Assembly (NCBI RefSeq): GCF_000699445.3
Contig: NC_067196.1
Coordinates: 33,810,616 to 33,874,615, forward strand
DNA: 64,000 nucleotides
DNA from: Schistosoma haematobium
Lineage: Eukaryota > Platyhelminthes > Trematoda > Strigeidida > Schistosomatidae
Reading direction: 5' to 3'
In this document: positions 44,764 to 57,350 of the stretch, one piece after another
Layout of the letters: each line of letters begins with the position of its first letter
How positions within the stretch are numbered: position 1 is the stretch's first letter
The notes under the pieces: model-generated
Database searches by the model: none
Told to the model about the DNA's origin: nothing
The model's input: only the letters and a program-made list of their open reading frames with translations
Made by a program: the position numbers and the translations under genes

Positions 44764-47019
44764 CACCATGATCATTTTGTTCGTGGCTTCTTCGTGACTC
44801 TGTATCAGGAAAACATTTCAAACATTCATGACAAGCAAACACCTTTGAAGCTGAAAAGTCAAATGTTCAATTAGTACTGTTTCACAAGTAGGGAACTCAC
44901 TATTATGGACCGTAAGGTTGTGTTCAAGAAGAGCGAACTTTGATGGAAATAGCATATTACACGGGGAACACAGGCTGATTGAATCTATAGATTTAGAAAG
45001 ATAAGATCTGAGGTTAGGCCTATACACTATTGATTGCGCTTATGTTGCTAACTGAAGTAAGCTTGGATCTTGTTTATAAAAATATGTAAAAAGATGCTAA
45101 GTTTCACAAATATTAATGATCTCATAGAAAAGCAGACAACACTTTGAGAAGGTAATAAGGACTGAATTACCTGAGTGCACAGTTTTTGTATGACGATTAA
45201 AAGCAAACTTGGTTGAAAAACTCCTGTTACACAAAGGGCAGATGCACAATTCCGCACCTAAGTAAAATATTTGAAAATGGTAGTAAGTATTCATCAAGTA
45301 ATAGAATGCCAAATGTTAAAGCCGGTGTGAAAATACTCACTTTCGTGTATCAGTCTCATATGGCGCTCTAGACCATGTTTGGCAGAGAATTTCTTCCCAC
45401 AACAAGCACAAGGAAGAACAAGTTCTGATATACCTAAAAAATATTTGGAAATAAAAACGATCTTTAGGGAATTAGAAAATATAAGTGTACTTAACAATTT
45501 GGATGAAATTGATATTTTCTAAAACCAAGTAGGTATATCTCTGCATTATTACATAGGACATCTGCTTGGGTGCGAGAGATTACATTCACAGACCTACTTA
45601 AGTATTCAAATACACCATGATGAATAATAAGGTTAATTTTTGATGGGGAAGGACGGGCAAACGACGGGTCAGTGTTGATAAGACTTTCTGCGTATTAATG
45701 CAGATTTATCTTATTTTAAAAAGGGCTAATTGGAAGTCGAATGCCGGGTTTTTCCACCTGGTGACTTAATGTAATCATTCCGTGGAACGTTGCGTATTCT
45801 TCTCCACGTAAAAAAAATAGACCTATAAGATCTGGGGACATTTACAACAAGCGATGATAATAAAGTATGGATTACCGTGATCGAAATTTCATATTTACTG
45901 TATCGGCTTTCCAATGAACTTATTTATAGAAGTAGGACACTGGTCTTGAAGTTAGCTACAATGGTACAATAATATCAAAAATAATAGAAATCTTTGAATG
46001 TGAGCAGTTCGTGCTAAAACTTGGTATGTCAGATTAAGATCAAACGCAAAAGAAACCCACTTATCAAATTAGTAATAATAACTTTTAGACATTAATCTAG
46101 AAGTTCGGCTTTATATTATGTCAGCAAATGATTTAGAAATAGATGAATTTAGGGTTTTGTATGGTATCCTGTTTAACTCACCTTCATGAACTTTTCGAAT
46201 ATGTCGATGGAGGGCAAATTTTGTGGTAAACTTTCGTCCACATGAGTCACATTTACATTCTTCGAGACCTGTGTTTCCAAGCAGTAATGCCAATTGGATT
46301 AATGTTTTAGTAAATGATCATACGAAAAAAACAAAAATTATTAGCAAAATAAATTTACGAATTGTGAAGATAAATCTGGATTAGTAGAGTTCTACGGCGT
46401 ATTTCATTTCGATTCTTACTTACCTAAATGTTTATGAAAGCTAAACGGTTTAATCTCACGATATTCCTCATGTGTACACTATTTTCTCCAGCAGTACTAT
46501 ACGTCTATTCTGAAATACACTAGCAAGGTTGATGAACGAATCAGTTTCTTCTTTTGATCCTTGACGATGTTCAAATAAGAAAACGCAAACAATGCTGCAA
46601 GTGTATAAACATTTTACGTCTTTTGTGAAGAAAAATGAAAACGGCTTAACGGTAGAAATATAAATTCAAATAATCTACGGTATATATTTAAGCCTTCATT
46701 ATTAATCACATGATATCCATGATAGTTAGGGAAAATACTGGCTGCCTAATTAATGACCCATAATTTAGGATTTTTGTGTGATCTAGCGACCAATAAATGT
46801 TGACAAGACCAATTAAGCGGAAAAATATAGACCTTCCTGTGGGGTTTTACAAAGTAAAATATTTTCGTTGCAGAATCAGACAATGCTACATTCGAAAATG
46901 ATATGTATAAACATATAATATTCAGAACTCACCTTCATGAACGATTTTTAAATGTCTAGCCATACCGTGTTTGGTAGAAACAACCTTTCCACACAAGGCA
47001 CACGCCTGGTCATTGAACG
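44764..47019 (-). CDS. C2H2 zinc-finger protein, one finger per exon (partial gene)
   Basis: Six minus-strand exons each encode one C2H2 finger: 46933-47019 (CALCGKVVSTKHGMARHLKI), 46182-46268 (CDSCGRKFTTKFALHRHIRK), 45341-45433 (CACCGKKFSAKHGLERHMRL), 45171-45257 (CPLCNRSFSTKFAFNRHTKT), 44901-44984 (CSPCNMLFPSKFALLEHNLT) and 44764-44850 (CHECLKCFPDTESRRSHEQN). All use phase-1 acceptors and phase-1 donors (84-93 bp, multiples of three), so any finger can be skipped without a frameshift. The product is presumably a nuclear nucleic-acid-binding protein. First and last exons were not found. No family beyond C2H2 can be named. Confidence 0.85.
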
Positions 47020-47990
47020 CTAAAGTAAAATGGAATAAAAATTTACTAGGCAACAGCTACAATTCATCTTACATCCGCCTTAACAAAAGGTTGTATTTGT
47101 TGACCACCATAGGTTCCGATCTTTGTTGTGAATGGTACATCAAGTAGAAACATGCCCAATTCATTCCATATTACAGAAATAAGTGTAGATATATTTTTGA
47201 ATGATTGGTTAAATAAACGGAATATACCTATTGATTCCCTAGAGTCGATTGAATAAATAAAATTTATCATTACACTGATCACTTAATCTACTGGACTTCT
47301 AATAGTTGATATGAAATTAAGAACTAAATAAGAACATATAGATTAACAAAAACCCAACGGAGCATGTTTTTTTAAAATTTGAATGGTTGCTTTTCCTATA
47401 CAAAGTATCAAAAGAAAATCATAAACAACCCGACCACATTGCTTTCTAACAAGACAAACCAAATACTCAGAATTATACTATCTAGAAGTATCACGAATCC
47501 GTATTCCTCTGTGGCATATGAAACTTTTTTCACACAGCGCTTGTTTCAAAATATATTTGGTCTTATCAAAAATCGGAACATGTTGTTACTGGATGAAAAA
47601 CAAATCCGGATTTCCAATTTTCGGTTAAGACGGAAAAATACTTTGTAAACAAGAGGAATGAGTCATCATATGTGAGAATTATATTTGAATGAATTTCAGT
47701 GAATAAATTTTAAATTATTCCAACGTTTTCTTTAATAATCGCGTTTGAACTTCTTTAGGATAATTAATTATCCTGTGGATTAATAACCTCTTCTACATAC
47801 TCGGTACCCAACTTCTTCAAAACTTATTGCTTAAATATTGATGGATATTTATATAAACAGGTATAAGTGTTTACACTGCAACAAATAGTTGTAAAAACTT
47901 TGGAGCAACGAAATTAAGGTCTTTAGTGTTATATTACTTTTGATGCTACTCCTTGAATAACATCCGCAAACAATAATTTCTCCGATTACT
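47020..47990. other. No recognised gene; probable 5' flank or intron of the zinc-finger gene
   Basis: AT-rich. The open frames at 47064-47282 and 47379-47648 have no domain and no convincing splice context. Confidence 0.4.
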
Positions 47991-48118
47991 GTATATAATT
48001 TTACTACCTCTACAACTATGGGATTCGAATCGAAAATTGTATCTCTGTGTTACTGTGGTATGACAACTTGAACTAATGTACATACGTACGAGGTTATACG
48101 TTGTTGCTGACTGACTGA
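47991..48118 (+). repeat. R3-type 3' tail remnant
   Basis: About 125 bp matching the reverse complement of 14889-15010 (GGGATTCGAATCGA, then ACAACTTGAACTAATGTAC, ACGTACGAGG, CTGACTGACTG). It is a very short, strongly 5'-truncated LINE insertion. Confidence 0.7.
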
Positions 48119-49560
48119 TATATATAACACATTAGATAAAATTATCTTTCAGGTATCACTCCCTGTTTAGTGAGTAGTACTGAAATTAGAAATAAAACTC
48201 CACCACATAGGTCAATCGATGAAGTAGTGTATGTGTCACACACATTATTCTGCCTCCAAAAATTCATGAGTGCCGATTCTCGAATATTTTCAAGACTTCA
48301 AATGTAAATGGAACCGAAATGTTAAAATTTACGAAACACTATCTTTTTATTTTATTTCATTTAATAAACAAAATTTCCGGTACAACTAGGGATCAAAAAG
48401 CTGTGCACTAGCAAAATAAAGAAATGACAATGATAGATAAATAAGTGGAGGGGAACGGATCATAAACAGGTTTTGGCCTGCACAAAGCTGTAGGAGACGG
48501 CCATCGTTATTTGACCCGGGAAAAATGACCACCGTCTATGCCTGGGAGCCCGGCTTGTGAGCTTGAACTCCCCGGTAGCACTGCATTATCTGTCGAACAT
48601 ACTTTCTTGAAAGCATTTAACTGATGTTAGACTTCATTGTTTAATGCTTCCAAGCTACAATCCGTTTAAATACAACTAGAGACAACGTAAAGACACAGAT
48701 TCTTTTAATCTTAATGGAACCATCTAACCAAACAGAACAGTCATTATGACTGGATCTTAAGCTGTTTTTACAACTAAAAATTTAGTCTCCGCTAGATAAC
48801 GAATCATATAAAAGATGTCCTGGCAACTACATTTGTCTGACAAGCCAAAGTGGTAAGCAGTTACTAAACCAACTGGAGTGAGAATAACATATGAAGCAGA
48901 TTTTCCCCAATCGTCTGTTACATGTAATTAGACCTTCAGTAGAAATCAATTGGTGATACCTGTTGGTTATAGATGCTTAATTGTATGACATGGTAAGCAC
49001 GTTCATACGATGAGTTATCAATTAACTGATGTTGAATACCACAGTCTAATTAACACAAACCTGACTGCAAAACTAACTAAACAAATCGTATTAAAAAAGG
49101 TGTGTTAATATGTCAGCTTAATCTAGTCCGGGGGTCAAGCAAACCCTTATCACCAGTATTTACTTTTAATTCGCGTCTTGGGAGTTATAGTGGGTCTTGT
49201 TTCCAAGTATAAGCAGTAGGACTGTCAACAAAAACATTTGCGAGGGAAAATATATTTTAATGCACATTTATTATGTGCTAGAGATACATTTAATTATAGA
49301 TGCTAAACAATTTCCCTTTCGAAAAGCTAGTAAACGTATCTGGTATTCATTTAATTCAATTTAGACGATAACTCTGGCAGTGAATAAGTTTGAGAATCAA
49401 AAATATATATGTGGAATAGCTAAACAGTGATTAACTAATAGCGTAAAATACAATAGCCATATAAACATTTTTGACTTACAATTCATGAGGATTGAATAAT
49501 ATTGAACCTCAACGATATTTGACTGATAACGGATCCAAATAGCTAAAACGGCAAGTTAAA
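48119..49560. other. Intergenic stretch, nothing firmly recognised
   Basis: No open frame of interest. A GC-richer block at 48470-48590 could be an old retroposon, but I cannot match it to any other copy in the window. Confidence 0.4.
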
Positions 49561-49649
49561 AACAACTTGAGAATTAATTTGAAACCTTTTCATGCAGGAT
49601 AGATACCCAGTGACAGGGAGGCTAAACCACGATATTGTATAGAGATTTA

Positions 49650-50072
49650 TATGCCTCGGAAGACGTGGTACAGCTTAGGGAGGGAAGATTCTGTTTTCCC
49701 TCTAGATATGGTTTCATGTAGTCACCCAAATATAGACACCGCCAGGGCGGTCTTACCCTCATCTCGCAGACGGGTATTGTATACAGAAGGAAGTGAACGA
49801 AAGGCGAATGCCTGGCGCTTAAATCGGGTTAGTGGATGCTGAAGATCCACGTAGGGGAGCTGAAAAGGTCGGCTTTCAAACATTAGGTGCACGAAGAATA
49901 TAGGATCCTGAGAGATCGGATGACGTATGAACCCGACCTGTTCATCAGGTATCATGAAACACCTAGTGACGTTGCTCCAGTGCATTGTGGATTAGACTCC
50001 AGTCAAAGGCTAGGAAATTGGCCCCCCAAGATAATCACATTCCCCGGTTTGGGCGCTGGAGCACTATTCTAA
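49650..50072 (+). repeat. Old, diverged SINE-family copy
   Basis: Shares order and spacing of blocks with the SINE at 8948-9414. Examples are ACGTGGTACAGC near its start, ATGCCTGGCGCTTAAATCGG (49808-49828), CGGATGACGTATGAACC, GTTGCTCCAGTGCATTGTGGATTAGACTCC (49970-50000) and CCCCCCAAGATAA. Identity is much lower than among the other copies, so it is either an ancient copy or a related subfamily. The tail is not preserved. Confidence 0.6.
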
Positions 50073-50749
50073 TCCAAACAAATATGATTATTAGTGAAGA
50101 AAATGTGTTATTTGTACAAACGATGCATGTAAGAACCTAATTACAAACAACTTTATTTTACGCATCATTATCCATCTATTTTGTGTTTACACTTCTTTCA
50201 AACTTACATCTCGCCTATGTAGAAAGTAATCTCGTCTAAATGATTTTAAGTCTTGACTGGCTTGAATTCTGGAAACTATCAATAAATACCGATTTCGAAT
50301 CAATTATCCTTAAGACAACGAACTCTCAGCAGCTGGGTTCTTGACCACCACCCCCACAACTTAGTGTAGATATATTCAGATGGTATTACTGCTCTTTATA
50401 GACGCGTGGCTGAAACCCAGGTACAAGACCACGAACTTGTTTACTGCATTGAGAATTACATCGAGGTCAATAAAGGACGTTTTACGTTAGGATTGCAAAT
50501 TATTTGTTACATAAGCTAGTAGACATACAAAACCTAAGACTGACAGCGGGTAACCCAAAAAACCGCATAATTTGCATGCATACAAATTTTCGAACAATAT
50601 GATACTAAGAAACGCAATATGTAACTGTATTTTAATGCACTGAATAACAGTGACTAGAAATATTAGGTTGGAAGTGTCAGACACTTCTTTAATATAAAGG
50701 CCCTAATAATATTTACACAAAATTAGGGGTAACACCCGGAAACTGAACA
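50073..50749. other. Intergenic stretch, nothing recognised
   Basis: No supported gene or repeat. Confidence 0.4.
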
Positions 50750-51260
50750 CAACAGAACGGGCTGTAGGCAGGGTTGATTATGGATACAGTGGTCTTGAGT
50801 GCAGTTAGAGGTGTGAGGGCAGTTATCACTTCCCGAATGACCAAACCGTGGAAAACGTCCTATCGAGGTACCTGAAAAGGAAATTAAATTAAAGGTGGTC
50901 TTAGAGACCTAAGAGCGTGACCACAGTGCCCAAGGGACAACTGCTTGAGGCCGGTCGCAATCGGCCTTTTTGTGGGAGGTTTTTGACGTGTTAGCACCGT
51001 TCTTCAAAGGGCCTTACCGCCGGAGACGGAAATCCGTGGGATAAGGCGAGGTGTGACATTTTTAGGGTTGACCTTTTCTAACCCCTTCCTTCCTTGTGAG
51101 AAGGCAGCATCGCTGCAGATGCTGGTTGTCCGAGGGAAACACCTTACTGCTGTCACACCCCTCTACAGTCAGCGGTACGACTTCGCCCTCAGACCTTGAG
51201 TTGCTGCTTTTAGTCTTACCGTTCTCCAATCGACCTGACTGGCATGGTAGAACCTACAGG
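50750..51260 (-). mobile_element. RTE-like 5' UTR fragment, minus strand
   Basis: Reverse complement of about 41660-42150. It shares blocks such as GCGAAGTCGTAC, GACAGCAGTAAGGTGTTTCC, GCCTTATCCCACGGAT and GTCTCTTGGGCACTG-type strings. No coding part follows. Its start touches the 3' end of the Penelope element at 51273. Confidence 0.75.
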
Positions 51261-51272
51261 AACAGTGGAGAT

Positions 51273-53012
51273 TTATAGTTCAGGTGGATGATTTTGGTGG
51301 AGTTTCGTTCTCTGAGCTGGATGGTTCTGTCGTGAAGCTTTCATCGTTCTTCTGAATGACATAATCAGCACAAACTTCAGATAGAAGTAAAGTGTCCGAA
51401 TTTCTCCATATATGTGTTTCACAGCTTGTTCTGTGCACCTCGATGTTGATTGGTTCTTATTGACCTTAAATTTGTCATTGTTTACTTCTTTGTTTTGGTT
51501 GTGTCTCCCATTGGTTTGATTTTTGTTCCTATATTTGTGCATGATTTTCCTGATTGGTTGGTAAACTGGATTGATTTCAATATGCTTGTTGATTGCTGAT
51601 TGACCTAAGTGCCAGGCTTCTAAAAATTCTCTGGTGTTTTTGGAGTTTCCTCTGTCTAAGATTTCCACATTTTTCCAATCGAATGAGTGTCCGCAGTTGT
51701 CCACGTGTATTGATATAAGTGAGGAGATATCATGGCGTTTGACTGCTAATTGATGTTCGTGTAGGCGAAGGTGAAGGGGGCGTCTGCTTTGTCCGATGTA
51801 GTGTTTTTCGCAGTTGGCACAATTTATTTTGTAGGTGATGTTTGATTTGTTTTCCTTTGTTATTTCATCCTTTGGTTTGCATAGGATTGATTGTAGTGAT
51901 TTTGTCGGTTTGTGTGCCACACCTATCCCGAAGGTTTTCAGCAGTTTCGTTGCGGTTTCTGATATTCCTTGTATGTATGGTAGGGTGATCCTTTTGTTGA
52001 TTTCTCTGCTTGACTTGGGTTCGGATGCTGCGTGCGGTTGGTATTTTTTGATGAGGTTGACTGGGTAGCCGTTCTTTTGAAATACGTCCTTCAAGTATTT
52101 CTCTTCATTTTTTCGTGCTGCCAGTGTGCCAGTGTGTCCTCGACCTCTTGAACAAAGTGTGTACGCAGTTGATTTTGTGAGCTCTTGGGTCTTTGCTATT
52201 TTAGTTGAGGATTTGATCTGTATGGGTCGATTTCCTATATACTTGAGTTTCCAGTTTTCCTGTGTCGATTCTAGTGATCAATATATCGAAGAATGATAGT
52301 TTATTGTTTGACTCCTGTTCCATCGTGAACTTGATGTCATCGAAAACGTTGTTGATCAGTTTGTTGACGATGACGAAAGTGTCGTCTACATAGCGAATCC
52401 AAATTTTTGGCTTGATCACTGGTAGTATCGCGGCTTCTAGTCTTTGCATCACCGCCTCTGCGATCAGTCCTGATATTGGTGATCCCATTGGTGTGCCTTT
52501 CGTTTGTTCGTAGATTTTGTTGTTTAACTGAAAACATGTTGTTAGGCATAAATCGATGAGTTCCAGTAGACTTTGAATTTGAAGCTTTGTGTATTTAGTG
52601 AGATTTGTGTCGTTGTTGAGCAGCAGGGATATAGTTTCTTTTGCTAAATTTGGTTCAATTGAGGTGAATAGTGCTGTTATGTCGAAGGATATCATGAGTT
52701 CGTCGTTGTTGATTTGAATGTCCTTAATTTGGTCCAGGAATTGTGTGAGGGATTTGATGGAGTGGTTGACTGAATCTACTAAATGTCTCAGTATTCGTGA
52801 AATTGCTTTTGACAGATTGTACGTTGGCGTTCCGAGGAGTGCTACAATTGGACGTAGTGGAATGTTTGGTTTGTGTATTTTGGGTCTGCCGTAGAATCGA
52901 GGGAGTACTGGTCCATTGGATTTAATTCTCCATTGGTCTTGTTTTGTTATTCCATGACTACTGTGGTGCGTCCGTTGTCCGCTGGTATTATGACAATGTC
53001 CTTTCTATGCAG
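51273..53012 (-). mobile_element. Penelope-like element: RT plus GIY-YIG endonuclease
   Basis: Read on the minus strand. IVIIPADNGRTTVVM (53005-52960) is the PLE RT entry block. MISFDITALFTSIEPNLAKE (motif A) and QTKGTPMGSPISGLIAEAVM follow. The catalytic YVDD is at 52381-52392 and NNKLSFFDILI after it, in the open frame 52201-52695. After a frameshift near 52100-52200, the frame 51273-52094 carries the thumb, then a GIY-YIG endonuclease (NITYKINCANCEKHYIGQSR, LHEHQLAVKRHD, HSFDWKNVEIL, EAWHLGQSAINKH). A basic tail follows. PLEs use this pairing for target-primed retrotransposition. The 5' end is truncated, and stops lie between 52700 and 52960. Confidence 0.88.
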
Positions 53013-53024
53013 AAGAACACCTAC

Positions 53025-53160
53025 TCCAAAAAGGATTAAACTACAATACAAGCGACGCCTCAAAGCTAGAATTCTTCGCAGCACTAGAGTCATTACTCAA
53101 AAGGATTCCATTCAAATAAGGGACCGATCAACGTTACATAGTTTATTCAGGATATCAAAT
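53025..53160 (+). mobile_element. Penelope-like N-terminal fragment, head-to-head with the minus-strand copy
   Basis: Plus-strand reading gives LLQKGLNYNTSDASKLEFF and AALESLLKRIPFK, the conserved segment that precedes the RT in Penelope-like polyproteins (KGLNFN...FxAxLE). It sits directly beside the 5' truncation of the minus-strand PLE, in opposite orientation. It then decays into stops. Confidence 0.6.
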
Positions 53161-54252
53161 TGAAATTACGATTAATGAAAACTTACCCGCTTAAAAGTGA
53201 AATTGACATCCTCCTAATAAATTACGAAGCTAAGCTGCTTGTCCACTCACAATATGGGCTTTTGGTGAGACCTAGTAATCATTCGAGCTGTAAACAACTC
53301 ATGCTAATCTACGTGAAACCACAGATTTTTAGAAACATAGCAGAGACAAAACCAAGAGTTTCCAGTGACTAAAAGTATTTCAAACATTTTTACACAAAAA
53401 ACAGTAGTGTCCACTCATAAAACACCATTAGTCCACATACTAAACACAATTTAATAACGGTAAACTACCTAGAAATGCACCAACCGCATGACGCGCGTTC
53501 CTTCAATATTCAACACAGTCAAAAAGAATGAGGACAAAGGAGTACAACATTTGTATTTACTCTGAATAGAAAAACCTTCGTAAAAGACTAAAATTTTATT
53601 CAGTATACTGAAAGGAGCTGCTGTAGAACGACAAGTTAGTGACTCATTGTAACGTGATAGAAAATATTGTAAAAGTATTTGAAAACTTTTAAAACTAATT
53701 GTGCTATGTAGCATTTCGTCCATCCTTTAAGGCACTACATTTGATCTTAAATGCGTTTGGCCTACAGTCTTACGGCACTTGCGCCGTTGTCTGTGTACAA
53801 AAACCTTCATAATTTACAGTCCAGTCCACTCAAATCAGAAATCGAAAAAACTAGAGAGTTTGAAGCCAAATTTGGAAGAGGATTATGTGTTGAGATGATT
53901 TTGATCGAAGTTGACTAGTTGTTGATAGGTATGCGCAAAACAATGTAACAAATCGTGGCCTTTTGAGGACGCATGTTCGGCGCCTTCAGATAGGGTGTGT
54001 CCAGTGAAATCTGATGATGTTAACATTAGTGTTTAAGATTTACGAAACTATTTCTCCTAAGGATTTATTTACGACTCCAGACAAATCTCAATAAGACAGG
54101 TTTTATTTAGTTTACTAATTTGTACTTCCTTATGGTTCTTACATTGCTTACCTTCGATTTTTTATTAATGGCTTTGTAGCGGTAAATAAATCCCCAAAAT
54201 AAACAGCTCTAAGTTTTCGACATTGGATGCTGACCATATGTTTTAGTGGACT
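53161..54252. other. Stretch without recognised genes; 3' flank of the orphan exon at 54253
   Basis: The minus frame 53469-53723 is open but unrecognised. A minus-strand AATAAA at 54161-54166 could serve the exon ending at 54253. Confidence 0.35.
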
Positions 54253-54484
54253 CATCTAGCTGAAAGCGCTCGGTCATGCATCCGCACCAGATCACGTGTG
54301 GTAACACCGTTCTCAACACCGACCGCAATCGCTAGCCAGATTAGATCAGAGAATTCCGATATATTGGTTATCGCCAAATACACTCTTCCGATTTTCTCGA
54401 CTCTGTCTTTTGATTTCTCTGGGTGGGAACGAAATATATTAGAAGGTGTTACTGGTAAAAGCGTTGTCAAACACTGAATACCTG
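54253..54484 (-). CDS. Orphan terminal exon of an unrecognised gene
   Basis: On the minus strand an acceptor (GATGACACAG at about 54485) opens a frame of about 76 codons: GIQCLTTLLPVTPSNIF, RSHPEKSKDRVEKIGRVYLA, ITNISEFSDLIWLAIAVG, VENGVTTRDLVRMHDRALSA, then a stop. Codon use and the absence of stops look genuine, and a polyadenylation signal lies about 90 bp downstream. I do not recognise the family. It could instead be part of an uncharacterised repeat. Confidence 0.35.
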
Positions 54485-54639
54485 TGTCATCTTCAGCTTT
54501 ATTCAGAAAATATTTTTTGGTACAATATAGAATTATCATCACAGGGTATTTCAACAACTTACTTAGGCAATAAATCAAAAACAAGGACAAAAAAAGGAAA
54601 AAAGTTAAAAAACCGAAAAACTATAATTTTTCAAATTAA

Positions 54640-57350
54640 AGATATGTTAAGAATACAGGTTATTGACTTGGTCAACTCCAACAATCTGTTCGTCAAACAG
54701 CATATTTGCTAAGTAAAGTATTACAGAACTTTTATACTTTTGCTTGCGTGCATGGATTTTAATGTAATTACGTCTCGTTCTACCAGAACATGTACAAGAA
54801 GAAAGATAAGAGTGATGGGGATGGTTAACGCCTGCCGGGAGTCTGCACGACTTTAGATGTTTATCCACAACCATATTATTTATGATCTCGAAGGATTCAC
54901 CACACACCTTGCTAACTGCCTTCAGCACTCTCCACAATACAGCAAAGTCTTTTCTCAAAAGCACGGGAAAGAATAATGGAGAACGGTAAAGAAAAATAGG
55001 TAATATGCAAGAATTGACAGATTGTGAGAGTAAATGACGAGTAATCCCAAGAGTATGCAGTCTCTTTATGTAGTAAGTCAGACGCAAAACCTTCTCCGAT
55101 AACAATAAAACGTGAGAAGACCAAGAGAGATCAGAGGAAAAGGTAACACTAAGATAATTGACCTCCGACACTGTATTTATCAAAGAGTCTCCAATGGTAC
55201 AAGCATTATGGTTTCTTAAAACGGTGCTTGGATGCCGTTTATGTCTCATGCTAAATTTAACATCTTGACATTTAGACGGATTAAGTATGGGACCATTACC
55301 AACAGACCAACAATCAAAAGTGTTTTCTGTGTATGATGGCAGATCATGCAGAAAAAAAGAGGAAAGAAGAGGTGAAAGAACAGCTCCTTGTGATACACCT
55401 TCATGAGACAGTAGAGACTCTGAACACTTTTCTCCAAATAAAGTGCACTGTTCCCTTCCAGAGAGGTAGGAACATAGCTAGTAGGTTATTCAGCTGTCAG
55501 TGTTGACGCTGATTAACTTGTTAATTAAACATTGTCTTGGTACAGAATCAAAAGCTGAAGTATAGACCAGAAAAGCGTATCGAACACACTTCTTACCCTT
55601 TTCTAATTTGAGCAGTATATTGTGATGCAGAACAGTGACAGCATCTAAGGTGCTTCTTTTGCATCTGTAAGCGAACTGATACGGACCAATATGCTCTTTT
55701 ATCGCAGGCTGAAGTGGAAGTACCAATAATTTTTCCATTGTTTTGAGGAAGGGTGAAGCTATTGCAATAGATCTAAATTTCACATTCTTATCACCAGATA
55801 CTTTCTTGGATACAGGGATTATCTTCATCATTCTCCCCATTTCCAGTATGAGATTAGATGAGAACGATCTGTTGAAGATAGTCGTGAAAGGTTAACATTG
55901 GACGTCAGCACATTTCTTAGAAAAGAGGTTCGGGATACCATCAAGTCCTTAATATCGGGATTAATAAGTTAACTAAAGACATCTTCAGATATCAGTCTCA
56001 GTGAAACTAGGAACACAGTTATTATTTAAACCTGTGGATAAAGGGAGCATTACATCTGACGACTGGGGTAAAAATACTTAAGTCACAAATATTCAACTGG
56101 TTACCGCTCCTAATCTGTCTGTCACCTGCAGGTTCTTTAAAGAGTTTCCAAATACTTGAAGAGTTTTCGCAATACAATAGTTTTTCAGTAAACATGGAGT
56201 TGAGACGTCTAATCTCTAGGTTTATCAGACCATTTAGCTCACAAACTTCATTAGAGTTGTTCTTCTTGGACATTCTTTCTTTCACCCCTCGTCGTCGTTT
56301 TAGCTGTGAAGATGTAAGTCGATCAAAACTTACAAAAATGGTTTCAGTGGGACAACAAATATCAAGACAAAATTTAAGGTAACAAGTGATAACGTCAGTA
56401 GTGATTTGCAGTGAGTCATCTGTAAATAATTACCAGTTAGTCGTATGAAACATGTTTTGCAGATTTCGGATATTTTCTTCTAAGTAATTCCTATATTTGA
56501 CTTCCTTCGTTTGATGTAAGAGTGTACTCGTTCCATGCTTTTCATATACTTTAGGTAGAACTCGAATTATACAGTGATCAGAGCCAGACAATGGAGCACG
56601 TTAACGAGTCACATATATACCCACATCATTAATGAAAACGAAGTCTAAATGAGCATCCAAACGGGTAGGAAAATCTACTACATTTTGGTGACTTAGCGAC
56701 GTAAGGAAGCTACAGTCACATGAACTGAAATCACCACATACAACTGAAAGTGAATCAGTGAAGGCAGTAACAGCGAACTCAGTGAATTCACCGGCGAAAA
56801 CAGATAGCGTAGATGATGTGCAGTCTGAAGTCACGTAGATATTGGTAACATAAACATATTTGTATTTATTCAGATGTTTTGGATGACATCTTAGAGTTAG
56901 ACAGTCGATAAAGTCATTTGAAAAATTGAAACACGCAAACGAAGATCGACACCAGTTCATGTTTTGCAAACGTAGCTACACTGCCGCCACACCTCTTCTT
57001 GTTGTTTGATCGATCCTGACGATATATTATAAAATCACGTAGTGATACTAGACAGTCGTCCTGTAACTCATTTGACCATGATTCTTGGATTGTGATGACA
57101 CCACAATTACGATAAATATCTTGACTTAGTAGGAATTGAAGATAGTCCACTCTGTTGATTAGTGACTGGCAGTTGGAATTTAGCAGCTCGGGAATCGACA
57201 TGCGATTAATGTTCATTCTCTTTAACGCATATTGCCAACCACCGCGATATCGTTTGTAGTACTTTTTTGCAACTCGTACAGCGAAGGGTCGTAGGCTTTT
57301 CATAAAAGCGCCTGTATATGTTATGCGATTGATGGACATAATAAGACGTT
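54640..57350 (-). mobile_element. Decayed non-LTR retrotransposon lacking the YADD block
   Basis: Minus strand. Endonuclease-region pieces lie at 57339-56601 (SLINRVDYLQFLLSQDIYRN, GVITIQESWSNELQDDC, KKRCGGSVATF, DFPTRLDAHLDFVFIND). RT pieces lie at 55840-55440 (VKFRSIAIASPFLKTMEKLL, PYQFAYRCKRSTLDAVTVLH, LVYTSAFDSVPRQ, GVSQGAVLSPLLS). The tail at 55249-54650 has VSEVNYLSVTFSSDLSWSSH and NSCILPIFLYRSP. Between HDLPSYTENTF and NPSKCQDVKFS the catalytic YADD segment is absent. It is a LINE of CR1/Jockey-like style, different from the other two in the window. It is inactive. Confidence 0.75.

Noticed and set aside
47064..47282. Minus-strand 72-codon frame as first exon of the zinc-finger gene
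   Set aside because: It ends without a phase-1 donor next to the first finger exon and has no zinc-finger features.
51240..51340. Hammerhead ribozyme, expected near Penelope ends and in schistosome retroposons
   Set aside because: On the minus strand I see a CGAAAC box but no CTGATGA core at the right spacing. An Infernal search with the hammerhead models would decide.
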